Part shown: positions 1-6,533 of the stretch, piece after piece
How the letters are laid out: each line of letters starts with the position of its first letter
How positions within the stretch are numbered: the stretch's first letter is position 1
Translations under genes and position numbers: made by a program
The notes under the pieces: generated by a model
What the model saw: the letters and a program-made list of their open reading frames with translations, nothing else
What the model was told of the DNA's origin: nothing
The model's database searches: none
Origin: Planctomycetota bacterium
Lineage (GTDB): Bacteria > Planctomycetota > MHYJ01 > JACQXL01 > JAVHLO01
Direction of reading: 5' to 3'
Assembly: GCA_031082105.1 (NCBI GenBank)
Contig: JAVHLO010000068.1
Span: forward strand, 1-8,854
Length of the DNA: 8,854 bases

Positions 1-777
1 GACCATGGGGATGTTGATGCCCATGTCCTTGGCCTGCACGGCAAGAGGTCCCGCCTGATCGTAGATGCCGCCGAAGAAATAGATCTCGGGCGATTTCTGC
101 GACATAGCCTCGAGATAGGGCCGGAAGTTCGATTCCTGCTTCGTGAAGCCGCCGTAGTAGACCATCGCGTCGGCCCCCAGCCGCTTTTCGACCGTCTCCT
201 TGAAATAAGTGGCGAGCCCTTCGCCATAGGCCGTCTTGTCGTGGAGCGCGGCGATCTTCTTGCAGCCCAGCACGTCAACTACATACTCCGCCGCGACCCT
301 GCCCTGGATGTCGTCGCGGCCGCAGACCCTGAATACGTCGAACAGCTTCCGCTCCGTGACGTACGGGTTCGTCGCGGATGGAGTGATCATCGGGATACCG
401 GCCTCATTGTACAGGACCGAGGCCGGGATGGTGCAACCGCTGTTGAAATGGCCGATAACGCCGACGACGTTCTCGTTGACCAGCGTGTTGGCAACGCTGC
501 GGGCGAGTTGCTCGTTCGCCCCGTCGTCCTGCTTGACGATGACTATTTTCTTGCCCAGTACGCCGCCCTTCGCGTTCCACTCGTCGACCGCAAGAGTAAC
601 GCCGTTCAGGATGTCACTGCCCATCTTGGCCTGGCCGCCCGTGAGCGGGCCGGCGACGCCGATCTTGATGACCTCCTCGCTCTTCTGCCCTCCGTCGCCG
701 CACGCGCAGAGCAGCAGGCAACCGAGAAAGAGGATCGCCAGCAGCGAAAGATTCCTTACGCCTCGCGTCCGAACCAT
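1..777 (-). CDS. Liv-type ABC transporter substrate-binding lipoprotein, partial (C-terminus beyond left edge)
   Basis: Reading leftward from the ATG at 777, the frame stays open to base 1 and gives 259 residues. This is a type I periplasmic binding protein of the LivJ/LivK (Peripla_BP_6) family, which captures branched-chain amino acids or related amides for an ABC importer. Residues 1-26 form a lipoprotein signal: basic start, hydrophobic core, lipobox-like LCAC with C26 as the likely lipidated cysteine. The mature part opens with IKIGVAGPLTGGQAKMG (38-53) and continues with DEWNAKGGVLGKK, GHFNSG (110-114) and TPSATNP (132-138). In the family, the last two segments carry the Ser/Thr ligand contacts. 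LHDKTAYGEG (178-187) begins the second lobe. Full-length members have about 370-400 residues, so roughly a third is missing. The permease and ATPase genes usually follow and would lie left of the window. GGGAGA, eight bases before the ATG, is a fair ribosome site. The family call is secure; the substrate is not. Confidence 0.93.
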   Translation of the reverse strand, partial: MVRTRGVRNLSLLAILFLGCLLLCACGDGGQKSEEVIKIGVAGPLTGGQAKMGSDILNGVTLAVDEWNAKGGVLGKKIVIVKQDDGANEQLARSVANTLVNENVVGVIGHFNSGCTIPASVLYNEAGIPMITPSATNPYVTERKLFDVFRVCGRDDIQGRVAAEYVVDVLGCKKIAALHDKTAYGEGLATYFKETVEKRLGADAMVYYGGFTKQESNFRPYLEAMSQKSPEIYFFGGIYDQAGPLAVQAKDMGINIPMV

Positions 778-823
778 CAGAGTGTCTCCCAAAGGACCAG
801 GCTTCTACAAATGTGACGGCCCG

Positions 824-852
824 ATTATACTCGTCGTCCGAGGCGGTGTCAA
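824..852 (-). promoter_or_regulatory. Consensus sigma-70 promoter for the binding-protein gene
   Basis: On the minus strand TTGACA (852-847) and TATAAT (829-824) match the consensus exactly and are 17 nt apart. Transcription would start near 817, leaving a leader of about 40 nt before the ATG at 777. This implies strong housekeeping transcription of the transporter operon. No operator-like dyad overlaps the core elements. Confidence 0.9.
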
Positions 853-900
853 ACAAAATCCGAACAGGTGAACAGCGGTGGGTGTGCGACGACGGGCTGG

Positions 901-923
901 TTTCCCGCTTGCGCGGGAATGAC
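901..923. repeat. REP-like palindrome with GCGGGAATGAC end
   Basis: TTCCCGC (902-908) pairs perfectly with GCGGGAA (913-919) around a TTGC loop, followed by TGAC. Short palindromes of this kind (ATTCCCGC...GCGGGAAT) are scattered between genes in many bacterial genomes. The copy lies eight bases after the stop of the anti-sigma gene and could stabilise its 3' end. No T-run follows on the minus strand, so it is not a standard intrinsic terminator. A 13-bp piece (GCGCGGGAATGAC) recurs at 6686-6698. Confidence 0.7.
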
Positions 924-930
924 CTCGAGG

Positions 931-2247
931 CTACTTCGCCCACGATCTCAACTGCGGGCCGCGCAGGTCGGCCTCGAGGATCAGCGCTGCGAGGGCCGTG
1001 GCGTAGACCTTTCCCCCGGTCTGTCCCCAGCGGTCCCCAGGCTCCCAACTGCCGCTCGCGACATCGTTCCGCGCCTGTTTCGCAACGAGGTGCTCCAGCA
1101 GATTCCCTTTCCATTCGGCGAGCAGTGGATGTTCGAGATAGGCAAGGAAGTAGGATTGATAGTAGTCGATCTCGCCCGGCGCCGTCATTCGCTCGACAAG
1201 TCCTTCAGGAATACGCGGGACTTTTTCATCGGTCGCCAGGTACCGCGACCCGCCGTTCCGGTAGCAGAACGAGGCCATTGCAGAAAGCGTCTCGGGCCCG
1301 TACGGGAAATCGCCCTGCGTGCCGTAGCCAAGCCGGCCGCTGACGTCGGTCAGCCCTCCGAGCCATTCAAACCCCTTCTCGAGCGTCGCTTGAAGCCCTT
1401 CGAACCCCATCGCCTCGCCCCAGAGCAGCGCCTGCAGCGCCCATATGGACACGGCACTGTTCGGGGCTTCGCCTTCGACGCCCGTGTAGTTCCAGCCGCC
1501 CTCGACCGTCTGGGCCATGCAGATGCAGTCCAGCGCGTACTTCGCCGGCTCCTTCAGCCGCGCCTCGCCGCCCGACCCGTACAGCTCGAGGAGGCATGCA
1601 GTCGCGATGCAGTGGTTGTAGAGGGTGTCCCCCGGCCGCGCGGCAAATCGGCCATCGGGCCGCTGCCGGCGAAGCAGGTAATCCACACCGGTCTTGATGT
1701 TCCCGGCATAGTTCGCGCGCAGTTCCGGCTCGCAACCCGAGAGCGCGGCAAGGGCGAGCGCGCTCAACGCGATCTCGTACTTCTCGTCGCCGCCCAGCTT
1801 GCCGACGGGCCAGCCGCCGTTGGGCTGCTGGTTGCGCGCGAGCCAGTCGAGCGCCCGGGAGACGGCCTCTGAATGATCGATAGCCTCGCTTGCCGCGCCG
1901 CGCGCAGTATCGTCGGCCGCCTCGCGCCAATCGCGCCCCACCAGCACCGTCGCAACCGCGCCGACCACGATCAGCGAAGCCGCAACCACAGCGGTGATCG
2001 CGAGCCGTCTCCGTGTCCGCGCGGTCCGGAAGCGGATCTCGCCGAGTACCTGGTCCGCCAGGTCACTCCGAGGCGGCTCGACCGGCAGTTCCTTCATCCC
2101 GGTCAGTAGCCGCCCGCAATCGGCCAGCATCGCGGAACACTCGGGACAGTCACGCAGATGCGCGGTCATCCTGTCGCGCTCGGCGGGGTCGAGCTGCGCC
2201 TGCAGATAGGCGACGACGTTCTCAGTCTGTTCGCACCTGTTGGTCAT
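931..2247 (-). CDS. Membrane anti-sigma factor fused to a terpenoid-cyclase-like toroid domain
   Basis: A 438-residue protein with three parts. Residues 1-50 form a zinc-binding anti-sigma domain: C5, then H30-x3-C34-x2-C37 (HLRDCPEC), the ZAS signature, expected to hold an ECF sigma factor in the cytoplasm. After a basic stretch (73-81), residues 82-104 form one membrane helix. Residues about 125-435 should therefore be periplasmic and read as an alpha/alpha toroid of the prenyltransferase/squalene-cyclase superfamily. Its repeated QxxxGGW-like turns are QQPNGGW (140-146), RRQRPDGRF (193-201) and QTVEGGWNY (246-254). The DxDD acid motif of squalene-hopene cyclases is not visible, so a sensing or binding role is likelier than catalysis. 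The gene overlaps the upstream sigma gene by 26 nt, which suggests translational coupling. Only a weak ribosome site (GAG) precedes the ATG at 2247. The partner sigma is inferred from adjacency, and the ligand of the toroid is unknown. Confidence 0.88.
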   Translation of the reverse strand: MTNRCEQTENVVAYLQAQLDPAERDRMTAHLRDCPECSAMLADCGRLLTGMKELPVEPPRSDLADQVLGEIRFRTARTRRRLAITAVVAASLIVVGAVATVLVGRDWREAADDTARGAASEAIDHSEAVSRALDWLARNQQPNGGWPVGKLGGDEKYEIALSALALAALSGCEPELRANYAGNIKTGVDYLLRRQRPDGRFAARPGDTLYNHCIATACLLELYGSGGEARLKEPAKYALDCICMAQTVEGGWNYTGVEGEAPNSAVSIWALQALLWGEAMGFEGLQATLEKGFEWLGGLTDVSGRLGYGTQGDFPYGPETLSAMASFCYRNGGSRYLATDEKVPRIPEGLVERMTAPGEIDYYQSYFLAYLEHPLLAEWKGNLLEHLVAKQARNDVASGSWEPGDRWGQTGGKVYATALAALILEADLRGPQLRSWAK

Positions 2248-2794
2248 GGCTCAAAACCGATCGCATCTGTTGAAAGGCAAGAAAAATACGCGACTTCACG
2301 GTGCCGAGCGGAATCCCGAGAACCTCGGCGATCTGCGAATAGTCCAGGCCCTGGAAGACGCTCAAAACAACGACTTCGCGCAGCTTGTCCGAGAGCACGT
2401 CAAGCGCCTTCTGCGCGTCGATGCGCGTCTCCGCCTGAGTCAGCCCCGACGCCGGTCGTTTCGGCGGAGCGGAATCGATCGCAAGCTGTGTGGTCAGCCG
2501 CCGCAGCCGTTGCGAGCGCCTGCAGCGGTCCACCCACACGTGCCTTGCGACGACATACATGAACGCCGCGAACCGGCCGGGGAGCGCGCGGTACCGCGAC
2601 CGGTAGTTGTACATCCGCACAAAGGTCTCCTGCGCGCACTCCTCCGCCTCCTCCATAGAAGCGTTCGAGCGCCTGAAAAAGTTCACCAGCGCGGACTGGT
2701 GGCGGCGCACTATCTCCTCGAACGCGGCCATGTCGCCGCGATTCACGCGTTCCATGAGCTGGCTGTCGACGGATTCTTCAGGCACTGCTTCCAT
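2222..2794 (-). CDS. ECF-like RNA polymerase sigma factor
   Basis: A 190-residue sigma-70 family factor of ECF build (regions 2 and 4, no region 3). Region 2 spans about 10-95: the AEECAQETFVRMYNYRSRY block (50-68) is the core-binding and -10-recognising helix, and FAAFMYVVARHVWVDRCRR (75-93) follows. Region 4 spans about 128-181 with LSDKLREVVVLS and the helix-turn-helix DYSQIAEVLGIPLGTVKSRI (151-170), which reads the -35 element. The start is uncertain. ATG 2794 gives the usual family length but lacks a clear ribosome site; GTG codons three and five codons upstream are alternatives. The frame stays open to 3142, but the extra 116 residues resemble no sigma region and were left out. The gene ends inside the start of the anti-sigma gene (26-nt overlap), so the two are almost certainly co-transcribed. 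I found no convincing promoter upstream on the minus strand. Confidence 0.9.
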   Translation of the reverse strand: MEAVPEESVDSQLMERVNRGDMAAFEEIVRRHQSALVNFFRRSNASMEEAEECAQETFVRMYNYRSRYRALPGRFAAFMYVVARHVWVDRCRRSQRLRRLTTQLAIDSAPPKRPASGLTQAETRIDAQKALDVLSDKLREVVVLSVFQGLDYSQIAEVLGIPLGTVKSRIFLAFQQMRSVLSHDQQVRTD

Positions 2795-2863
2795 ACCCCA
2801 CACGCCCACGATCCCGTTGCCTTGTTCCCGACTTCTGCCATCGGCGGCGTACTGTTTTGGAGC

Positions 2864-2885
2864 GCGCCCCGACGCATCGGGGCGC
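2864..2885 (-). promoter_or_regulatory. GC-rich leader hairpin upstream of the sigma gene
   Basis: GCGCCCCGA and TCGGGGCGC form a perfect 9-bp stem with a 4-base loop. Read on the minus strand, the loop is TGCG, which fits the stable UNCG tetraloop class. It ends 70 bases before the sigma start and would lie in its 5' leader if transcription begins further upstream. No T-run follows on the minus strand and only three Ts follow on the plus strand, so a terminator is doubtful in either direction. The hairpin is seen directly; its function is unknown. Confidence 0.5.
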
Positions 2886-3024
2886 TTTGGCCTTCTCGAT
2901 ACTCCATCACCACGAGGAAAAAGCGCCGTCGCCGCTTCGCTCTGCGTGCGCACTCCATAGCCGGGCCGCGGAATCGACCAGAGTCCGAACTCCAAGAACG
3001 CTTGCCTGCGATCCCGTAACCATC

Positions 3025-3051
3025 TTGCCATTTTCCGGGTCGACGTACAAT
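3025..3051 (+). promoter_or_regulatory. Possible promoter for the TonB receptor
   Basis: TTGCCA (3025-3030) and TACAAT (3046-3051) each match the sigma-70 boxes in five of six positions, but they are only 15 nt apart, shorter than optimal. The leader to the ATG at 3372 would be over 300 nt and would cross two dispersed palindromes. No known riboswitch signature was recognised in it. This is a weak candidate only. Confidence 0.25.
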
Positions 3052-3181
3052 CATTACCGAACCGCGCGCCGTCGACCGACGTTCTACCATTCACGAACGA
3101 ACCGAGCCTGCGGCGCGACGCTGCGTCCGGGAGCGCCGGCATCTCTGCTGGCCTCTCCTCGATGGCGTGTCACGCAAGGAG

Positions 3182-3194
3182 TGGGAGGCTCCCA
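3182..3194. repeat. Short palindrome TGGGAG-G-CTCCCA (repeat fragment)
   Basis: A perfect 6-bp stem with a one-base centre, inside a stretch (about 3177-3215) that looks like a dispersed intergenic repeat rather than coding DNA. It lies about 180 bases upstream of the receptor start. No second full copy occurs in this window, so repeat status rests on its form and on the other repeat fragments nearby. Confidence 0.35.
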
Positions 3195-3253
3195 GCCTGT
3201 GAATGGTTCAGACCAGCAGAGTGTCCGAGTATTCCAGGTGGCGTCCCACTTGT

Positions 3254-3275
3254 AGCGCCGGCGTCCCGCCGGCCG
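3254..3275. repeat. GC-rich palindrome GCCGGC-GTCCC-GCCGGC
   Basis: Two GCCGGC hexamers (3257-3262 and 3268-3273), each itself a palindrome, flank GTCCC. Such GTAGCGCCGGCG-type sequences are common dispersed intergenic repeats in high-GC genomes. It lies about 100 bases upstream of the receptor start codon and could fold in the leader RNA. Confidence 0.4.
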
Positions 3276-3371
3276 TGTCGCGAGCATCCTGCCCGCCCCG
3301 CTGTGCGGTACGCCCCGCCGAGGACAGCCGCAACATGTGAAGTTTCCGGTTGCGCGTCAAGGAGTCGATGC

Positions 3372-5672
3372 ATGAAGACAGCGAAACGACTGTGGCGTCT
3401 TGTCGGGCTGTTGGCGGCTTGCGTTATGACACTCGCGCTGTGGCCGCCGGACGGCCGCGGGCAGGACGCGCCGCCGCCGGAAAAAAAGACTCCCGCCCCC
3501 GGCGCGGAACCGGGGACAAACGGCGGAACCGATTCCGCTCCGGACTCGCCGGAGGCGAAGGCACCGGACGATCGGCACGCGCCTGCGCCCGACCTTGAAG
3601 AAAATCCACAACACGTGCTCGAGCTCGAAGAGATCGTTGTCACCGCGTCGCGGCGCGAGGCAAGGGCGTTCGACGCGCCGCGCGGCGTCGCAGCGCTCGA
3701 CGGCGAATACATCCGCGGCGAGAGACAGGCGCGCACGCTCCCGGAGGCGCTCTTCGAGACGACTGGCGTTATGGTACAGAAGACCTCGCACGGGCAGGGA
3801 TCGCCCTTCATCAGAGGCTTCACGGGCTTCAGGACTCTCCTCATGGTCGACGGCGTCCGGCTCAACAACTCGGTCTTCCGCGAAGGACCGTGCCAGTACT
3901 GGAACACCGTGGACGCCCTGTCGCTCTCCCGCATCGAGATAGTCAGGGGACCCTCGTCAGTCCTCTACGGCAGCGATGCCGTGGGCGGGACCGTGAACGC
4001 ATTCACCGTCGAGCCGGACCTCGGCGAGGAAGGCGCGCGACTGCGCCGGCGGTTGTTCGCGCGCTACTCCAGCGCCGAGGATTCTTTCGTGGGACGCGAA
4101 GAGACCATGTTCGGAGTCGACGGCAGGCTGGGCATGCTGCTGGGGTTCTCGGTGAAGGACTTCGGCGACGTGCGCGCCGGAGAGCATGTCGGCCTGCAGC
4201 ACAAGACCGGCTACGAGGAGACGTGCGGCGATTTCAAGCTCGTCTACTTGATCGAACCCGAAACGCAACTGACCGTCGCATACCAGCACGTTGACCAGGA
4301 CGACGCGTGGCGGACACACCGCACGGTCCACGCGGAGAGCTGGCGCGCAACGACGATCGGGACGGACCATCGTCTCGATTTCGACCAGAACCGCACGCTC
4401 GGCTACGCGGCGCTCCGACTCGACGATGCCGATGCGTTCTTCCAGAAGGCGCGATTCTGCCTCTCCGTCCACGAGCAGACGGAAGACCAGTTCCGCATCG
4501 ATCCGAACAGGCGGCGCACGTACCAGGGCTTCGACGTGGACACCTACGGCGTCGGCAGCCAGTTCGAGAGCGCGACGCCGATCGGGACGCTCACCTACGG
4601 CATCGACTACTACCGAGACCGGGTGAACTCATACCGCAAGGACCCGGACCGCGCGCCGACCGTGGCGGACCCGAACATCCAGGGCGCGCCGCGCGGGCCC
4701 GTTGCCGACGGCGCGACCTACGACCTGCTCGGCGTCTTCCTGCAGGACGAGTTCGGCATCGGAGAGAAGCTCGATGTCACGCTCGGCTGCCGCTACACGG
4801 ACGCTAAGGCGGACGCCGACGAGGTCGGCCTCGGCGATATCGGGACGAATTCGATGGAGGTGCTGCCGGACCTTTCGGAATCCTACGACGCGGTCGTGGG
4901 CAGCCTCGGAATGGTCTGCCACATCACCGACGAGCTGAACGCGTACTGCTCCGTCTCGCAGGGGTTCCGCGCACCGAACATCTCCGACCTGACGTCGTTC
5001 GATATCTCGCGCACGGGCGAGCTCGAGACGCCCGCAACGGACCTCGAGCCCGAGGAGTTTCTATCGTACGAGATCGGGCTGAAGGCGCTCGGCGAATCGA
5101 CGAGCGCCGAGGTGGCGTTCTTCTACACGGATATCAAGGACATGCTCGTCCGTGTGCCGACCGGGAACGTGGTCGACGGCTCAAACGAGGTCACGCGCCA
5201 CAACCTCGGCGACGGGTACGTGCAGGGCGTGGAACTCGCCGTCACACAGGACCTTTGCGCCGGCTGGCAGGCGCACGCGCGCTTCGCATGGCAGGAAGGA
5301 GAGCTCGATACCTACCCCACCGCGCAACCGGTCGAAAAGCGCGAGCCGATGTCGAGAATACTGCCCGCGACGGCGACGATCGGGCTGCGGTATACCGAGC
5401 CGGAAGAGGATTTCTGGGTGGAAGGGCTCGTGACGATCGCCGACAACCAGGACCGGCTGAGCCCGGACGACAAGCGCGACACGCAGCGGATCCCGCCCGG
5501 CGGCACGCCGGGGTATACGGTCTACACGCTACGCGGCGGGGTGAACCTCTGGGAGGACGCGGATCTGTCCGTTTCGGTCGAGAACATCACAAACAAGGAC
5601 TACCGCGTTCTCGGCTCCGGCCAGAACGAGCCGGGGACAAATTTCATAGTGTCATTCGATGTCGGATTTTAG
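3372..5672 (+). CDS. TonB-dependent outer-membrane receptor
   Basis: A complete 766-residue TonB-dependent receptor, importing a scarce ligand across the outer membrane with energy from TonB-ExbBD. The start is set by AAGGAG (3359-3364) seven bases before the ATG. In order: Sec signal peptide (1 to about 30), a proline/acid-rich linker (about 32-84), TonB box EEIVVTAS (87-94), plug domain (about 98-215) with SPFIRGFTGFRTLLMVDGVR (144-163) and IEIVRGPSSVLYGSDAVGGT (188-207), then the 22-strand barrel ending in phenylalanine. GFRAP (531-535) is a FRAP-like motif of heme/lactoferrin-type receptors. The C-terminal YRVLGSGQNEPGTNF also resembles that group, but the NPNL half of the signature is replaced by TDLEPEE, so the substrate stays open. 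No STN signalling domain is seen. The gene is divergent from the sigma/anti-sigma pair, which might control it. Its stop interlocks with that of the hydrolase on the other strand. Confidence 0.95.
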   Translation: MKTAKRLWRLVGLLAACVMTLALWPPDGRGQDAPPPEKKTPAPGAEPGTNGGTDSAPDSPEAKAPDDRHAPAPDLEENPQHVLELEEIVVTASRREARAFDAPRGVAALDGEYIRGERQARTLPEALFETTGVMVQKTSHGQGSPFIRGFTGFRTLLMVDGVRLNNSVFREGPCQYWNTVDALSLSRIEIVRGPSSVLYGSDAVGGTVNAFTVEPDLGEEGARLRRRLFARYSSAEDSFVGREETMFGVDGRLGMLLGFSVKDFGDVRAGEHVGLQHKTGYEETCGDFKLVYLIEPETQLTVAYQHVDQDDAWRTHRTVHAESWRATTIGTDHRLDFDQNRTLGYAALRLDDADAFFQKARFCLSVHEQTEDQFRIDPNRRRTYQGFDVDTYGVGSQFESATPIGTLTYGIDYYRDRVNSYRKDPDRAPTVADPNIQGAPRGPVADGATYDLLGVFLQDEFGIGEKLDVTLGCRYTDAKADADEVGLGDIGTNSMEVLPDLSESYDAVVGSLGMVCHITDELNAYCSVSQGFRAPNISDLTSFDISRTGELETPATDLEPEEFLSYEIGLKALGESTSAEVAFFYTDIKDMLVRVPTGNVVDGSNEVTRHNLGDGYVQGVELAVTQDLCAGWQAHARFAWQEGELDTYPTAQPVEKREPMSRILPATATIGLRYTEPEEDFWVEGLVTIADNQDRLSPDDKRDTQRIPPGGTPGYTVYTLRGGVNLWEDADLSVSVENITNKDYRVLGSGQNEPGTNFIVSFDVGF

Positions 5673-6454
5673 AGTCCCGCCACGACCTGCGGCAATTCCC
5701 GGAGTGATTTAATGACCCCATCAGGCCTAGCCGGCGGCCTCTTCTGGATTTCCTCCGGCGTCTGGAAGCTCGGCGGCCTCCGCAACGCCAGCACCGCCGG
5801 GTCGTGTTCGAAGTGCACCGCCTTCATCCCCGCATCATGCGCGCCCCGGATGTCCGTCTCGAGGTCGTCGCCGACGTGAACGCTCCGATTCGGCAGCGCA
5901 TGGAGCTTCTCCAGCGTCGCGAAGAAGATTTGCGTTTCCGGTTTCCTGACCTTGATCTCGTCTGAGAACGTGAGGACATCGAAGAGCGGCAACAGCCCGT
6001 GCGTGTCGAGGATGCCGCGCAGCCGGTACCCCGGCGTGCGGCCGGTATTGCAGATCAGTCCGATCTTGAGCCCGTGGTCGCGCAGCACCTTGACGGTCTC
6101 GACCGCCGCGTCCATGAGGTTCGGCAGGTCCGCCAGTACGCCTCCCGAGTAGATCTCCTCGGCGGCGGCCAGGAGGTCTTCGCTCAGCGACGTCTCCAGC
6201 GTCACCCCCGCCAGCTCGAGGAAGTTCAGCGTCTGCTCGCGGGCAGACAGGTCCCTGTCCTCCTTCCACGCGCCGGCACACCGCAGCCAGACCGCGTCGT
6301 GCGCGGAGGCGATGGCCGCCTTCTCGACGGCCACGTCGCGCGCGGCCAGTAGCTGCGTCATCTCCTCGACCCGCTTCGCCTTCCGTTTCTCTTCCTGCTC
6401 CGGCATGTCGAAGATGAGCGTCTGCCAGAGATCGAAGGTTATCGCGTGGAACAT
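5669..6454 (-). CDS. HAD-superfamily hydrolase
   Basis: A 261-residue haloacid-dehalogenase-superfamily protein with a Rossmann-like core and an alpha-helical cap (about 15-105). Motif I is FDLWQTL (7-13): the nucleophile D8 is present, but the usual second Asp two residues on is W10. Motif II is ICNTGRT (134-140, T137), motif III is the lysine in VRKPETQIF (K171), and motif IV is GDDLETD (195-201, D196/D197). Hydrolases lacking the second Asp occur in the superfamily: haloacid dehalogenases have Tyr there. So a phosphatase label is not safe, and the substrate cannot be named. About 30 residues after the core are proline/basic-rich. No clear ribosome site precedes ATG 6454. The TAA stop (5671-5669) overlaps the receptor's TAG by three bases, leaving no room for a terminator between the two convergent genes. 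Confidence 0.9.
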   Translation of the reverse strand: MFHAITFDLWQTLIFDMPEQEEKRKAKRVEEMTQLLAARDVAVEKAAIASAHDAVWLRCAGAWKEDRDLSAREQTLNFLELAGVTLETSLSEDLLAAAEEIYSGGVLADLPNLMDAAVETVKVLRDHGLKIGLICNTGRTPGYRLRGILDTHGLLPLFDVLTFSDEIKVRKPETQIFFATLEKLHALPNRSVHVGDDLETDIRGAHDAGMKAVHFEHDPAVLALRRPPSFQTPEEIQKRPPARPDGVIKSLRELPQVVAGL

Positions 6455-6533
6455 AGTACGAACCGGCCACAGAATTCCCGGCGCAGCAAAGCCGCTGCCG
6501 AAAACGACTTGCTGCGCGCATAGGACGGATGCT

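Larger units (their letters stand above)
2795..3371. other. Divergent intergenic region between the sigma gene and the TonB receptor
   Basis: These 577 bases hold no gene I can support. Going right: a 9-bp GC hairpin (2864-2885), a possible plus-strand promoter (3025-3051), a TGGGAG/CTCCCA palindrome (3182-3194), a GCCGGC/GCCGGC palindrome (3257-3273), and the ribosome site AAGGAG at 3359-3364. Open frames run through it on both strands, but their residue content is arginine/alanine/proline-rich and lacks domain character, as expected for GC-rich non-coding DNA. Confidence 0.6.

Noticed and set aside
236..871. Plus-strand open frames of 191-211 residues over the left edge
   Set aside because: They lie antisense to the binding-protein gene, whose minus-strand translation matches the Liv family throughout. 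They are shadows of GC-rich codons.
868..1872. Plus-strand open frame of 334 residues
   Set aside because: Antisense to the anti-sigma/toroid gene; arginine- and proline-rich with no domain pattern.
2800..2824. ECF-type autoregulated promoter (GGAAC...CGT) just before the sigma gene
   Set aside because: GGAAC with a later CGTGG can be read on the minus strand, but the match is short, would leave almost no leader, and such motifs arise easily by chance.
2864..2890. Rho-independent terminator
   Set aside because: The stem is strong but is followed by only three Ts on the plus strand and none on the minus strand, and no plus-strand gene ends before it.
2240..3019. Plus-strand open frame of 259 residues across the sigma gene
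   Set aside because: Antisense to a clear sigma factor; no recognisable motifs.
2795..3142. 116-residue N-terminal extension of the sigma factor
   Set aside because: The extra residues match no sigma region, cross the GC hairpin and leave the usual ECF length. ATG 2794 fits better.
3162..3371. 70-residue N-terminal extension of the TonB receptor
   Set aside because: AAGGAG seven bases before ATG 3372 plus an immediate signal peptide decide the start. The extension crosses repeat DNA.
3052..3371. Cobalamin or other riboswitch ahead of the TonB receptor
   Set aside because: No B12-box or other riboswitch core sequence was found; only palindromic repeat fragments are present.
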